64,000 bases of DNA from Leptodactylus fallax (Eukaryota > Chordata > Amphibia > Anura > Leptodactylidae), in the NCBI GenBank assembly GCA_947044405.1, contig CAMRHE010000067.1:2177501-2241500 (forward strand), given 5' to 3'. The position numbers and the translations under genes are program-made. Each line of letters starts with the position of its first letter. The stretch's first letter is position 1. The notes beneath the pieces were generated by a model. That model ran no database searches, had not been told where the DNA came from, and was given only the letters and a program-made list of their open reading frames with translations. Below are positions 20,829-34,238 of this stretch, one piece after another.

Positions 20829-22395
20829 CAGTCATGGCCAAAAGTTTTGAGAATGACACAAATATTATATTTTCACATGATCTGCTGCCCTCTGGTTTTT
20901 ATGTGTGTTTGTCAGATGTTTTTATCACATACAGAAATAGAATTGCATTCATATTATGAGTAACAGAAGCTTATATTGACAGTTAGAATGAGTTAATGCA
21001 GCAAGTCAATATTTGCAGTGTTGACCCTTCTTCTTCAGGACCTCTGCAATTCTCCCTGGCATGCTCTCAATCAACTTCTGGACCAAATCCTGACTGATAG
21101 CAGTCCATTCTTGCAGAATCAATGCTTTAATTTTGTCTGAATTTGTTGGTTTTTGTTTGTCCACCCGTCTCTTGATGATTGACCACAAGTTCTCAATGGG
21201 ATTAAGATCTGGGGAGTTTCCAGGCCATGGACCCAAAATCTCTATGTTTTGTTCCCTGAGCCATTTAGTTATCACCTTTGCTTTATGGCAAGGTGCTCCA
21301 TCATGCTGGAAAAGGCATTGTTGAGCGCCAAACTGCTCTTGGACGGTTGGGAGAAGTTGCTCTTGGAGGACATTCTGGTACCATTCTTTATTCATGGCTG
21401 TGTTTTTAGGCAAGACTGTGAGAGAGCCGATTCCCTTGGCTGAGAAGCAACCCCACACATGAATGGTTTCAGGATGCTTTACAGTTGGCATGAGACAAGA
21501 CTGGTGGTAGCGCTCACCTCTTCTTCTCCGAATAAGCTGTTTTCCAGATGTTCCAAACAATCGAAAAGGGGATTCATCAGAGAAAATGACTTTACCCCAG
21601 TCCTCAGCAGTCCACTCCCTGTACCTTTTGCAGAATATCAGTCTGTCCCTGATGTTTTTTCTGGAGAGAAGTGGCTTCTTTGCTGCCCTCCTTGAGACCA
21701 GGCCTTGCTCCAAGAGTCTCCGCCTCACAGTGCGTGCAGATGCACTCACACCTGCCTGCTGCCATTCCTCAGCAAGCTCTGCACTGCTGGTAGCCCGATC
21801 CCGCAGCTGAAACACTTTTAAGAGACGGTCCTGCCGCTTGCTGGTCTTTCTTGGGTGCCCTGGAGCCTTTTTGGCACCAATGGAACCTCTCTCCTTGAAG
21901 TTCTTGATGATGCGATAGATTGTTGACTGAGGTGCAATCTTTCTAGCTGCAATACTCTTCCCAGTTAGGCCATTTTTGTGCAGTGCAATGATGACTGCAC
22001 GTGTTTCTTTAGAGATAACCATGGTTAACAGAAGAGAAACAATGATGGCAAGCACCAGCCTCCTTTTAAAGTGTCCAGTGGTGTCATTCTTACTTAATCA
22101 TGACAGATTGATCTCCAGCCCTGTCCTCATCAACACCCACACCTGTGTTAATGGAGCAATCACTGAAATGATGTTAGGTGGTCCTTTTAAGGCAGGGCTG
22201 CAATGATGTTGAAATGTGTTTTGGGGGATAAAGTTCATTTTCTAGGCATATATTGACTTTGCAAGTAATTGCTGTTAAGCTGATCACTCTTTATAACATT
22301 CTGGAGTATATGCAAATTGCCATTAGAAAAACTGAAGCAGTAGACTTTGTAAAAATTAATATTTGTATCATTCTCAAAACTTTTGGCCATGACTG
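20829..22395 (-). mobile_element. Tc1/mariner element, DD35E type, copy 2
   Basis: This 1,567-bp element is the same length as copy 1 and in reverse orientation. TA flanks lie at 20827-20828 and 22396-22397, and both termini read CAGTCATGGCC inward. It is in the same orientation as KMT2C and differs from copies 1 and 3 by only a few substitutions. Confidence 0.95.
21006..22022 (-). CDS. Tc1/mariner transposase, DD35E, full length
   Basis: This 338-codon open frame runs from the ATG at 22022-22020. The domains and the D149/D241/E277 triad are as in copy 1. It differs from copy 1 at four visible residues: GHPRK instead of GRPRK in the AT-hook-like motif (where copies 1 and 3 agree), FCKRYREW for FRKRYREW, KQLIRR for KQFIRR, and PWPGN for PWGGN. 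At the last three, copies 2 and 3 agree. The His substitution could weaken DNA binding (inference). Confidence 0.95.
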   Translation of the reverse strand: MVISKETRAVIIALHKNGLTGKSIAARKIAPQSTIYRIIKNFKERGSIGAKKAPGHPRKTSKRQDRLLKVFQLRDRATSSAELAEEWQQAGVSASARTVRRRLLEQGLVSRRAAKKPLLSRKNIRDRLIFCKRYREWTAEDWGKVIFSDESPFRLFGTSGKQLIRRRRGERYHQSCLMPTVKHPETIHVWGCFSAKGIGSLTVLPKNTAMNKEWYQNVLQEQLLPTVQEQFGAQQCLFQHDGAPCHKAKVITKWLREQNIEILGPWPGNSPDLNPIENLWSIIKRRVDKQKPTNSDKIKALILQEWTAISQDLVQKLIESMPGRIAEVLKKKGQHCKY

Positions 22396-22529
22396 TAGAA
22401 GTCCTGGAAAATCCCTTTAAACCTCTGCTCTGCCTGTGCTTAGGAGTTCAGGGGGTGGTCCTAGTCAGTGACTGATATCCTAGTCTGCATCAGTGTGCAC
22501 AGCTGTTCAACTGGACTCCTAGCTCAGAC

Positions 22530-22740
22530 TAAGGGTGGGTTCACACTTGTGGTGGCACTCCGTCCGCCGCGAATCCAACCTAAATGTCGGAAAACTGCAT
22601 GGGCACTGGATAAGGGAAGGTTTGCGACGCACTGCTTAAAACCCCATTCACTTGAATGGGGTTTTAAAGCAATGCGCGGGTGTGTGCTTACACGGATTCG
22701 CGGCGGATGGAGTGCCGCCGCAAGTGTGAACCCACCCTTA
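22530..22740. mobile_element. Hairpin MITE with near-perfect arms
   Basis: The arms are TAAGGGTGGGTTCACACTTG and CAAGTGTGAACCCACCCTTA, and complementarity continues through a CCGCCGCGAATCC/GGATTCGCGGCGG stretch. The centre is also paired (CCCCATTCA / TGAATGGGG). There is no ORF. Good arm conservation suggests a fairly young copy. Confidence 0.85.
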
Positions 22741-22886
22741 GCAGAGATGTAAAATAAGTTACAAAATACTTATTATTTTCCTGCAAGACTTACAAAATCT
22801 GGTTAGATCCTCTTGCTCCATAGCCTCTGGCCTGTAGATCAAACACCATACTCGGTTTGACGGGTAATAAGTAGTAGTAATCTTAC

Positions 22887-23032
22887 CTGTTGACTCAAAC
22901 AAGAACTGGATAAGGGTATCATCAGGAAGGCCAACTTGAGACAGTTCATCCCAGAATTTGCTGCCCTGTTCATCAGATGCTGTCTGGGTGCTTACACTTG
23001 TATAGGTGACATTGTGTAATGGGGATTTTACT
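22887..23032 (-). CDS. KMT2C: KMT2C exon: linker within the ePHD region
   Basis: This is a 146-bp exon with acceptor TGTTTTCCAG at 23034-23033 and donor ACAG|GTAAGA at 22887/22886. It encodes VKSPLHNVTYTSVSTQTASD, then EQGSKFWDELSQVGLPDDT and QFLFEST. The STQTASD and GKLWDELSLVGLPD-like motifs are characteristic of KMT2C between its N-terminal CAFCYCGE and CWAH motifs. Phase matches both neighbours. Confidence 0.96.
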
Positions 23033-26000
23033 CTGGAAAACAGAAGAGACATAGAGGTAACCTTACTGCGCCGCTCAGTGATACAAGAGGATGAAAGAAA
23101 CACAGAGCCATAGTCCTGAAGAGATTAACAAGAAAACGAAAAGTCTTAACTCTAATGTCATATTTTTCTATTAAGGCTGCTAGTTAGAGGACCTTTCATG
23201 TCCTCTGACATTGGCGGTAGTATATACCACTAGGAAGGTGACAGTGCCCTGAATTCTGCACACTGTCAGCTTTGCCGATATGCACCATGGTGCCAGCAAT
23301 ATCATTGCCGTTAGTTTCAGCACAGATATCTCTCCACTGTCAGAAGGGCGGGCCTTACAGCTCAGCATCAAATCTGGGCAGTAAGGAACGACTTCCCTGA
23401 CCGTACTCCTCCATACCCTTGTACTGACGGGGGGCGTTCTGCACAGCCCAGCGATGACACTGAGAAGTAAGGCCACCCTTCTGACAGTGGAGGGATATTG
23501 GTGCCGAAACAAAAGGCACTGACAGCTATGATGCTGAGCGCACACTTCCTATTTCAGCGACCAGCAGTATTTATATGAGGACTCTAAGGCCATACAGCTA
23601 TTCAGCCTTGATACTTTTGCTTAAAGCATATTAACAGATCACTGTCCAGCCAAAATGATATGTTACCTACATCCAATACTACTGTACTGTAGGACAGTAT
23701 AACTACAGGGATATCAAAGTTATATCATTTGTGTTTTAATACCTTTGAAAAATAAAATAAATTGCCATATTCTGACACCGGTAACTTTTCTATATTTCTA
23801 TGTATGGAGCTGTGTATGTTTTTTTTTTTTAAACATACATTATTTTATTTTATTTATTTATTATTTTTTTGCATTAAAAAGTTTGACATTTTTGCAATAA
23901 AAGTATAACAATACAAACCACAACTGAGGACCAGGGGAGGGAAGAGTTTGAGGGGATGGAGAGGGAAAACGGGAAAGGGAACAAGTAAATACTCTGACCC
24001 AGCAGAGTCAAACAGCAAAATGAAACAGATGAGGTATAACGAAAGTCAAAACAAAAAAAATAATAAAAAAAAACTACAAAAAGTAAGAGAATACTGAGGG
24101 ATGAGGGGGGGGGGGGGCTCTCTACCCACCACAGGGCCAGGGGCGCAGCAGAAGGGGGCGGGGTAAATATATATATATCTCTCTACAAGGGAAAATATAC
24201 ACAAAAAAGGAGGGAAAATGTGTCTGTTTTTCACATTTTAAGTTTTTTTTTAAATCACAAAGTGCTTTAAACTTTTTAAAATAGTTTTCCCTCATCATTA
24301 CGGTAATTTGTATTTTGTACTCGGGGGTGGGGATAGAGCCTGTGATGTGGGCCTGGTATTAGTGTTTTTTTTGTTTTTTTTTTAACTTTATGTATCTATT
24401 TTCACATTGTGTCCCCATAAGATCATAATGGGGGGGGGGGGGGGGGCTGATACATTTACATCATGGCGGCTCCCATAGCAATGTATACAGTGCTCATTGA
24501 GCGATGTGTATACAGCAGTCAGGAAGGCAGGGTCGGTAATAAACATGGTAAGCTCCATGTTTAAACTCCCAACAACCACTGTACTATTACGGTGAATGTC
24601 AGGAAGGGGTTAAATTGGCTACACACATTAATATCAGCTAAACTAGTCAATTGTGTTTGGACCAGTTGACTATTTAATATGTATGGGGTGCCTCAACGAA
24701 ACATGAGAAAACATGCGGAGAGGAAATTGTGGGTCCGTTTGGTTTCCGTACGAAGCAAGAGGAGAGGAAAGTGCTGCAGCTGGTTTCCCAGGTAAACCGC
24801 TTTTTTATGTGTATAGGTTTCTGTTCGGGGGGTGGTCCCCAAGCGGATTCCCCCGAACAGAAACCCGAACGCAGATGTGAACTGGCCCTAAAGCATCTGT
24901 AATTTTCCACAGCTATGGCACCAAGATGTGCCCATTCTCAATAGCCATAAATGAAATGTATCAAACAACCGCATTAACTTATAAAGTAATACTTGTCACA
25001 CCAAGCAACCCAGAAACTCAGGACAGAGTAGACAAAGTATGAGGGATGCCATCCAGAAATATCCTACTCTATTATATACCAGGGCTCCGGGGGATGAAGT
25101 AACCCCCCATCAACACCATTTCCAACATTTCTTTCAAGCTGAAAAACATCACAATTCCCCAATCGGTTAGTTAGCAACAGATGTGGCATGCACTGGATTA
25201 TATCCACAAATTGGGCAGGAATGTCATTTCCCCTGGCAGCGAGAATTCCCGGGTATTTTATGGGCACATGTGATAATTACCAGCTAATTGCTGTGGCTTT
25301 TTTAACTCCAGGGAGAATACCAAGCAAGGAAACAAAGGAGGGGAAAAAAATATTGACACAAGCGGTTTTCACAAGGAGCACAATATGGCAGCGTTGGGAT
25401 GTTATTCATTGGTGATCGATTATAAATAGTAGTGATCAATGGTAATCCTATAAGGGAACTAATGTATCAAAAGAAACCCATTACTGTGCTCAGACGGTCA
25501 TGGCAGCTAAAGGGTAAAACCTAAACAAAAAATAGGTGTTCCACATAGGATGTCTGAGACGCTCTCCTCTTTGTAATTGTTGTCTTCTACTTCCCTTCTG
25601 ATCATGACCCTGGCCTTGTGCCAGCTGTGCCAGCCAATCCGATGTGTGCCGCACAACAGAGGCTCAGTGCTGTGTCTTGGCCACTGTCCACAGCAGAGCT
25701 CAGAGAGATGACATCAGCGGCACACGGGGACACTAGAGCTGTTCCAAGATAAATCAATTTGGCTCTTTTCAGAGAGGCTCCAGGAAGCTCTCGGGATGAG
25801 AGGCGGCCGCAGAAAGCGCTCATTCCCAAAACGTGCCAGGGCCTCCGAGCTCACATTTAAGCCGAAACCATGGTGAGCGACGCAAGGAAATCCAACAGCT
25901 AAACTAGAGCAGGATTTTATGACTAGTAATAAAGGATAGAAAAAAAAAAAATAGCCAAAATGTAATGACAGGTACATCATACTAAAAATGACAATAACGC

Positions 26001-29000
26001 ACAGATGGCTCGCTGGCTAGGACAACAATACAGAAAGTCATTGCTATACTTTCCATGAGCGCTGTGTAATTACATGGTGGGTATGGAACAAAAGCAGTAA
26101 AAAGCTGGCTGCGGTGGTGGGGATAGTGTGCTGGTGGCACCACAGAGGAGCCAGCGCTTCAGGCACTGTCTAATACATGGCAGGAACGTGTCACACGCTA
26201 ATACAATGTCAGCTAATATCTTTCTGTGCTAATAAATGGTTAATAGTGATCCTAGACCTGGTAATCCAGGGCAAAGGGGCATGTTCACATGTACTGAGTA
26301 AGCTACAGATTTTCCTTTCCTTCCAGTTTTCCCAGTAATGTGGATGAGGTTTTAACCAATCTCATCCCTACACTAAAATTTACACCATATGTCCATTTTT
26401 GCTCTCCTGTTCTTTTGCAGCTGCGGCACGTCGATTCTTCAAAGACATGCAGATTTTACCCTTTATAGGGGAAAATCTGAAATCCACATAAACTTTGACA
26501 AAACCTGTCTGAAATACATGTGGATTTACACCTGGATCACCTGTAGATATTGTTTTCCACATCCTGTCAAGGCACACTTACCAAAACTTTTGGAGGTGGA
26601 GAATCCTATTAAATGAATGGAAAAGGTGTATACTGCCAGTTATCTGACCAAGTAGATCAGTCACGCTCTCTTCTACCTTCTCTCAAACCTAGGATTAACA
26701 CACCCCTGCCCTTGGTTAGGATGAAACTCAAACACTCCTCTGAAAGGGGAGCAGTCAACAGGTTTGGGGCCCTTAAACCACCAGTACACCCTTCTGCCGC
26801 ACGCACTGAGAAGCCAGAAGTACTATCCTTTGCTTAAAGGGATGGTCCAGAAATTGGAGTAACCCACATGGACGAGGTTTAGAATGTAAATATACTTATG
26901 TGTCTGCCGCTGGCGTCCGTTTGGTTCCGTGCCAATACATTAATGCCAGAAGTCCTCAGTCGTATGTGACCAGTGAGACCAAACAGCGGCCTCTGTAGTC
27001 ACTGGCAAGGAACCAATGATGTATGTGACCGATATCACAGATTCCTCTGCAGCGGCCACTGAATGGTCGGTCTCAGTGGTCACCAGCGACTGACAACAGA
27101 GAACCAGGGAGAGAGGAGTACGCTTTACCTTTTTATTTTACACCTCACCCAGCCCCCACACTGGTTGCTCCACTTCCTGGACAACCCCTTTAATGGAAAA
27201 GTGCACATGTATGCAAAGCCATCATTAAAGGAGTCCAGACAATTGCAATGGAGAGTCATATGGGACTGACATAACCAGGTCTGGGGTCATAAACCTCAAT
27301 ACTATAAAGGACATGCTGCATGTTTAGGGACCCCAAACCTGGTGACACCTTTCCCTTTAAATACCAGAATATAAAGGGGTATTCAGATTTAGACATTTAT
27401 AGTATTGCTATATCCATAGGATATGCCATAAACATCCAATAGGTTGTGGGTAGAAGCAGGAGATGCCTTTATGCCGAGAATGGGCATTCACTTATATGGG
27501 AGCACAGAAAATGGCAGCGACGGCCTGCTTGGCTATTTTTGAGACAAGTAAATGGAGAGAGTCATGTATGAATAGCCAACGCTTCCTTCTCTGTGGCCAT
27601 GCAACAGGGAGTCAGGGGACCCCCATTCTCAAGATAGGTGAATTCAGCATCTATTAGACATATATAGGATATGCCATAAATGTGCAGATGAGAAACCCTT
27701 TTAAAGGGAGGCTTTTACCAGAACCCAGCCCCACAGATAGATAGGTAAGGGTCCTCTGAGTCAAATGGCATTTTTCCCTTGTGAATTGACATCTCTTTGT
27801 CCGAGATATTTTTGTTTTTGATCAATATGAAAATAAGCTCTTAGGAGCAACAAGGATGTTGCTGTTGCTCCAAAGAGCTCATTTGCATATTGAAAAAAAA
27901 CCATGCTATCTCAGCAACAGAGGCGCAGACTCACAAGGGGAAAACACTTTGATTCCGGTGACCCTAACTAATCTGCGGGGCTGGTTATATGTTGGGTTCT
28001 GGTGACAGACTCCTTTTATCTCACAGTACTAGACACCACTGTATACAGCCATGTGATAACAGCATAACGAAATAAAAGGGGATATATATATATATTCGAT
28101 ACTGACGCCAGATGCTACAAGAAGAGAAATATATAACAGTGATGTGTCGTGTTGGTAAAGTTCAGAAGTAGTCGCGGGGTATAGCTACAGCAGGCAGGTA
28201 AAACAAACCGCAGGGTCCTACAACCTCCCCCTCCTATAATAACAATCACACAGCAATTCCACTTTGTACTTTTGCCCTTTTCAGTCAGCTCAGAAACATA
28301 AGCGCCACTTACTTCATTTTCTGCTGTGAAAATGAGCATTTACATACAAAGGCACCATGCAGCGAGTATGTGTATATTACCGCCACGCAGGATATGGAGA
28401 ACTGTATAGACGTATAGGAGCGCCATCTGACTGCAGAGTGCATAGAGACATCAATAACCAAGCCCAGGCGTCTTACACCCTCATCACCCCACAACTCAGC
28501 TGGGGCCGCAACAGACTTCACATTCATATTCCAATTCTTCCAAAAAGCACACTTCATACCTAACAACGCCTGAGGCAAAATACATCAGCCAATGCGAGAC
28601 ATGAAAAATACAGGGCGCTCAGCAATGCTGCAGAATACAGGCCGCATATGGCAACACAAAATCATCAAAAGCTTCTCTGTCTCAACAAACCTGACCCAAA
28701 CAGCACGTAGAACTACCAACAACATGGACAGGGAATGGATCACCATGTGGCTTTACTTATTAAAACCACATCGTGAAATATATCACTTTTTTCTAATCTA
28801 TTTTTATTTTCGGATAGTATTTTCTGTACACGATAATGGGGGCTGCCATCTTGCCTGAGCTTTTCTTTTGCTGCATTAACAGAATTTCTAAATATGCTTT
28901 ACAGCAGTCTTAAGGACATATTCAGCAATAGTCTACAGCAGACTCATTGAGGTCTATGGGACAATTTTCTAGGCATGCTCTGTGAATGGAAGGGGAGTGG

Positions 29001-31419
29001 ATAAGCTGTGACATCATCTGTGGTCAGTAATGGATGCCATGATGGCTCAGTGATATTATCTGTAGAGGTGTTATCTTCTATTGTAATATTGTTAAAACAG
29101 AAAATTTGGAAGTGTCAGTCTATTATTAGGCTTAGCTGCCACAGTGAAAATTGCAGGATTTAGTACTTATCTTTAAAAGATTGTGACATGGGGAATTAAA
29201 AAAAACAAACTCGGTTTAAAAATATTGGTCATTTTCTGATGACACATTCCCCTTAAACTGTAAGTAAACTTTTATTTTTTTGAAATCAATAGTACAGGTG
29301 AAGAGATTGCAACAAACTTTGCAATATACTTGACAGTACCTGCGTCTTTAAAGAGGTTTTCCGGCCCCAAATCATTTTTTCATACTAATAACCTATGCAC
29401 AGGGTAAGTCATCAATCTATGATCTGACACCCGGACCCCACACAGATCAGCTGTCGCAGTAGCTGGGTGCCCAAAGATGCTATTGGATGGGAAGAGAGTG
29501 CAGCGCCACTACTACTGAAGTAATGAGAGCGGTACAACAGTCCCATCCATAGTGGTGCTTCTGGGGAATTGCTTTCCCGCTCCTACCTATGGACTTGTGA
29601 AGGAGCGGGGATGCTGCACCGGTTCCCCCATCTACTAGCACCCGGAGGCTGCTACAACAGCTGATCTGTGTGGAGCCCAGGTGCTCCTTCTAATAGGAAA
29701 AAAAAACACACACAAAAATGCCACTTCTACAAATAATCTAAAAGAAAACACAAGTTATATTTTTACTCTCCATGCTGTCAGAAAACCATTTGCAATCCAC
29801 AATGCAGCCAAATCTTCTCTCCAAACCTATTACTGTCCTGCAGCCAGCTTTCCATTCTCTAGTAAGTGCTTAATATAACCGGTATACACAAGAAAATAAC
29901 AGAAGCAAAATGGGAGTGCGGCGAGCGCAGCAATCCTAGGCGATGACCAGCATAGAACTACCAGAATGAGGATTGCCAACAGCCACTAAAGCACAACTTT
30001 GTATGGCTGGTGAAAATCCACTTCATGAGTCTGTGGTAACTACGTCGCAGCAGGAAAACGCTGATAAATCTGCCCCTTCACGTTTTTCAATTACCATCAC
30101 ATAAGATTAACTAAACTCAGTTGGAGGCTTTATTTTCCGTCAAAATGAAGACTATACGTTTTGATAATTAAAGTCTGCCAAGTGGATTGTTATTTGCTTG
30201 AAAAGCTGAGCAAAGTATATTAAATAGCAAGGACGCCAGCTAGCGAAGGCAATCTACGTGTAACCAGACACCGTGAGCAAACCAATGGCTTAAAGCGTCT
30301 ACAACCAGAATATGATTTTTTTTTTTTTTTTTAAAGAAAAGTTTTTAATTTAAACTTATTTTAATATAATTTTATTTGTGATGTCATCTATATTATTTAA
30401 AAAAAAAAAAAAAAAAAAAGTACTAAATCCTGCACTTTCCACTCTAACCATATCTACATCAGAGTTTCCGTCACAGCGTCTGTCTAAAATCGCAGGACAA
30501 AAAAAGGTTTGCAAGCAGCACCTTTTTTGTCAATTGCTTTCAGTAAAAAAGAACGGACACCCAACCCGTATTTGCAGGCCAATACAGTCAATGGGGTCTG
30601 TCGCACTCCACTGGCGTCTGTAATTTTAGAGATCCGTTGGTCCGTTGTTCTGGTCCTCTGACGGACAAGAACAACAGACACTCTGACACTAGTGTGAACC
30701 TAATGTAAGCCTAATAATAAATAGACTGACCGTTGACAATTCTGTAGGAGTCTCTTTGCAGCAGTCACCTCATTTATATCACAGATAGGATTACAATAGA
30801 AGATAACACCCATCACTGCATGCTTATCTACTCCCCTTCCTTGTACAGAGCATGTCTAGAAAACTCTCCCATAGACCTCAACGAATCAGCTCCAGATTAT
30901 TGCTGCCTATGGCCATGACTATATTGTAAAGCATATTACTAAATGCTGTTAAAAGAGCAGAGTAGAAGCTCTGGCACATTACATGAACCTATAATAATGC
31001 AAAGAAGGTAGAATAAAAAAAAAAAAAGTATACAATCAGAAAAAAAAAAAAAATTAGAAAAAAAAAGTGATATATTTCACTGGATTTAATAAATAAAAAT
31101 GACAAGTCATACAGCAAATCATACAGCAGGTCAGCTTTGGATTGCTGCAGTCGATTCCACAGAGGATACTTCCAAACTACTGTCGGAGTCAATGACATAA
31201 AGATAAAGAGAACGATAACAAAATGACTGCAATATTTAAAGGAAACTTGTCAAGGGGTTTTGGGACACTAAACCACCAACATGTCCTTAAAGGGTTTTTT
31301 TTTCCAAATTTGTAGACATTTTGGAAGTATAAATAAAAAATATTTGCAGAGTTTTAAAGATTTTCTCTAACCAAAAAAAGGGCACCCAAATAAAATAAAG
31401 GTAAAGACTGAATACTCAC
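23033..31419. other. KMT2C intron: repeats, no exon seen
   Basis: This 8.4-kb intron contains a palindromic segment at about 23190-23545, A- and G-homopolymer runs (23818-24450), part of a hairpin MITE (24780-24892), the TTAA MITE 26834-27193, MITE-like ends near 27220-27360 and 29350, poly-A/T near 30310-30420, and a MITE piece at 30560-30705. I could not support any coding exon. Confidence 0.55.
26834..27193. mobile_element. TTAA-flanked MITE
   Basis: The left end is TTAAAGGGATGGTCCAGAAA and the right end CTTCCTGGACAACCCCTTTAA trimmed by one base, both within TTAA. The interior has paired motifs (CACTGGCAAGGAACCAATG and TTGGTTCCGTGCCAATAC). There is no coding sequence. Confidence 0.65.
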
Positions 31420-31605
31420 TTCTGCTGCCCTCGCTTTGCCGACTTTCCGGTGGATTTACAGGTGCCAGTGCTGCCATTGGGGTCTTTGTTCTCAGTCAGT
31501 GATTTCCATGGAAGGAGAAAGTCAGGAGTTGGACTAAACTGTTTTAATTCACCTTGCCCCAAAAGACTCCGTTCCCCGCAATAACAGAAAGCGCAAAGTT
31601 GTTCA
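31420..31605 (-). CDS. KMT2C: KMT2C exon: start of the first ePHD zinc knuckle
   Basis: This is a 186-bp exon with acceptor CCATTTTAG at 31607-31606 and donor CAGAA|GTGAGT at 31420/31419. It encodes EQLCAFCYCGERSLLGQGEL, then KQFSPTPDFLLPWK, followed by a variable Ser/Lys-rich stretch ending AKRGQQK. CAFC supplies the first zinc ligands of the ePHD knuckle. The match to vertebrate KMT2C is strong up to LPW and loose afterwards, which is the usual conservation pattern. Confidence 0.97.
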
Positions 31606-31984
31606 CTAAAATGGAAAAAAAAAAATTTAGACAAGGGACATGCAGATAAAAAGCAACCCCACATTCTGATTTCTCAGTGCACAGACCTGGTGTCTCTTAG
31701 CACTATTTCCCAGCTCTCATATAGATATCTATATAAATACTTCTACCTCTAGTCTGTACTACACCATAAAGAGAGGCAGCTCTCCAAATGTACGAAAAAA
31801 GGGGCCTTTTTAGCCCAAATGTACGACATTTCAGTCCTTTCTCAAAAACTATTATAGGCCAATATGACCATAAGGAAGACATGACATGACAACAGCATAC
31901 ATAGCATTTACACTGCTGGCCACATTGGTAATATGTGCCGTATCTGACAACTCTTTCCATATGGTTTATAGGGGAGTACTGAGC

Positions 31985-32231
31985 AAGGCTGTGGAGTCGG
32001 AGTCACGTCCAATTTTGGGTGGAGTCTTCAAAATAAAATGGTTATTTTTAGTTATAATGATACAATTATTATTATTGTATTATTAGATGTTTCGTTTGTT
32101 AAATATTTACTTTCCATAGAATAGATTTGATGATGAATTAGAATAGCTGTACTGCTTTGGACTGACATCGGCTGTCAGCCATTTATGAAGGAGCTGGAGT
32201 CGGAGGTTTGGCCTACTGACTCCACAGCCCT
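31985..32231. mobile_element. CTGTGGAGTCGG repeat, copy 1
   Basis: The left end AGGCTGTGGAGTCGGAGTC and the right end GACTCCACAGCCCT are inverted repeats. Near the right end is CATTTATGAAGGAGCTGGAGTCGG. A second copy shares the ATTTATGAAGGAGCCAGTCGG part. It is a short non-autonomous DNA element of unknown class. Confidence 0.7.
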
Positions 32232-33398
32232 AGTACGGTGAGAACCCCCCCATAGGAGCCAGAGCACAAAGCCATTAACAAGTAGAGGTTCTTACGCCTA
32301 CAGACACTGTGACACGGACAACCATTTCCTTAAAGAAACACTAACACGGAAAGTGAACTATTAAAATTTCATCTCTTCCTTTCCCTTGTTCCTATTATGA
32401 TACATATTACAATTATACTATACATATATAAATCTTCTGTGAGTCTCAGTAGCTCAGCAATGTCCCCCCCACCAATCCTCATTGTACTCTGTCAGCCTGT
32501 AAGACAACCAACTGCAGCAGGAGTCAATCTGCATTGAGATGTGACATAAAATATTGCTATCCTCCCCCCCCCATCGTGCCAGCCAACCCTCAAAGAATCA
32601 GTGGGAGTGTAAGTCTTGGTTGTGTTGGGATCACGCAAACAATATTTCTGGTTTTCTTTTATCATTATTTCCAGGTTTGGAGATCCCCATTTAATTCTAC
32701 AGCTCTTTAATTTTGGTCCTGAAAGGAAAATGTGTGGGCAAGGGTCTTGAGGCGGTCATACTGCATGCAATCAGCTGGCCATCATGATCCGTCTATAATT
32801 AAAGCGATTGTGCAGGACTTCGAAAACATGGCTGCCTTCTTATCAGGAAGTGACCCCACATTCGTTGGTCACATGGCAATGCCACATCTCCGTCCCATTA
32901 AAATGAATGGTGCTGAGCCTGAGCTGCAACATGGCCACGTGACCAGCGGACATGATGTCACTTCCTGAGAAGAAGAAAACGGCCATGTTTTTGAAGTCCT
33001 GCACAACCTCATTAAAGGGGTTTCAGGGACTTTTAAATTGGTGACTTATTCTTAAGATGTGTCATCAACTAAAGATCCGGGGTTAGGAGGGAGTAGTTTG
33101 ACCCCTGTGGATGAGCTAGCTGAAGCAGTAGCTGTGTTAAAAAAAAAAAAAAATAAAAAAAATAAATCACATTTGTGGCATGGAGCCATAGAAATGAATG
33201 GGTCAGTGGGCTGTTAAGAAAAAAAAAACAAAAAAACGACAAAAGAAAACAAAAAAAAAACACCGATAGACAAAAAAACATCATATATATGGCCGGGTGC
33301 CAGGAGCCTAATGTTGTATTTATTTAGAAACAACAAAGCATTTCTCTTTATTCTATTCATTACACAGAAGGCCGGTTTAAAAAAAAATAAAAAAATTA

Positions 33399-33403
<5 letters not shown>

Positions 33404-33456
<53 letters not shown>

Positions 33457-33468
33457 CACATACATACA

Positions 33469-33504
<36 letters not shown>
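33404..33504. repeat. (TA)n followed by (CA)n microsatellite
   Basis: About 45 bp of TA dinucleotides, a short ATACA/ATACATAC bridge and about 34 bp of AC dinucleotides. Confidence 0.97.
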
Positions 33505-33507
<3 letters not shown>

Positions 33508-34238
33508 CTTTTACAGGTCCCACAAGGGCTGTGGCACAGATTTCCAGGACTGATAAGCAGACAGCCTAATAACAAAGAGGTGTCCCCCACCGACTGGTAT
33601 CAGGGCAAGTACAGAGACTTGCCATTCAGGAATCTGGGAAAGTTATTTGCCAGCCCTGTGGTGGGTGTCATGGTGGTTACGCTATTCACTCAGCTTTTCT
33701 AGAGATCCCAAAATTTAGAAATATCTCGGTGTAGCTGCCATTGCTTCCTCCGTACTGCAGTTCTTATTTTCTAATCCAGTCCATCAATTCTCTATTGCAG
33801 TAATAAAGGAGGCAGAGAGTGAAGTGAAGCATAGAAAATGTCACTCCTGCTAGCAGCCAGTGCCAAGCCATGAATGCTACTAATTGGGGGTGGGGGCAGA
33901 CTGCACTTTCACCAGGACAAACAAGAGACATGCCCGGGGTGGGGGAGGCTCTGTGCACTGGAGATCTAGTACACATCTCATACCTGCATGCTTATAGCAG
34001 CTATCTGGCATTGTACTGGGGGAACTCATGTAACCGGCTATAGAGGTTTCATCGTCCCAGCATAGAGTGTAATGGATTATCTAGATATGCTAAGAGAGTC
34101 AGCTGAGCTGAACTGGGAAACATCCAAAAGTACTAACAGCAGCAGTGCAGGTCCCACCAGTCGTGGCAGAGGAGCTGCTCGGGCTATGTGGAATGGCAAA
34201 AACTTGCTGATTCCAGTTGTTGTTTTTTTTTTTTTTTG

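Larger units (their letters stand above)
20490..22420. mobile_element. Older MITE interrupted by DD35E copy 2
   Basis: The left part (about 20490-20828) ends CCTAAGGACAGGTCATCAAT. The right part resumes after the Tc1 element as AGAAGTCCTGGAAAATCCC at 22397. The GGTCATCAAT-type repeat also occurs at about 41390-41760, 44339-44625, 45650, 49850 and 59560. Removing the Tc1 element plus one TA would rejoin the host repeat, so the Tc1 insertion is the younger event. The left boundary is approximate. Confidence 0.6.
19987..22886. other. KMT2C intron carrying DD35E copy 2
   Basis: This 2,900-bp intron is mostly the Tc1 copy 2 element, a TTAA-type repeat near 20070-20245 (AAAGGGAACCTGTCACCA), a MITE split by the Tc1 insertion, and the hairpin MITE 22530-22740. 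Confidence 0.7.

Noticed and set aside
21133..22206. Several 60-80 codon frames on the strand opposite the transposases
   Set aside because: The same set recurs in all three DD35E copies and is antisense to the transposase; no start context or family match.
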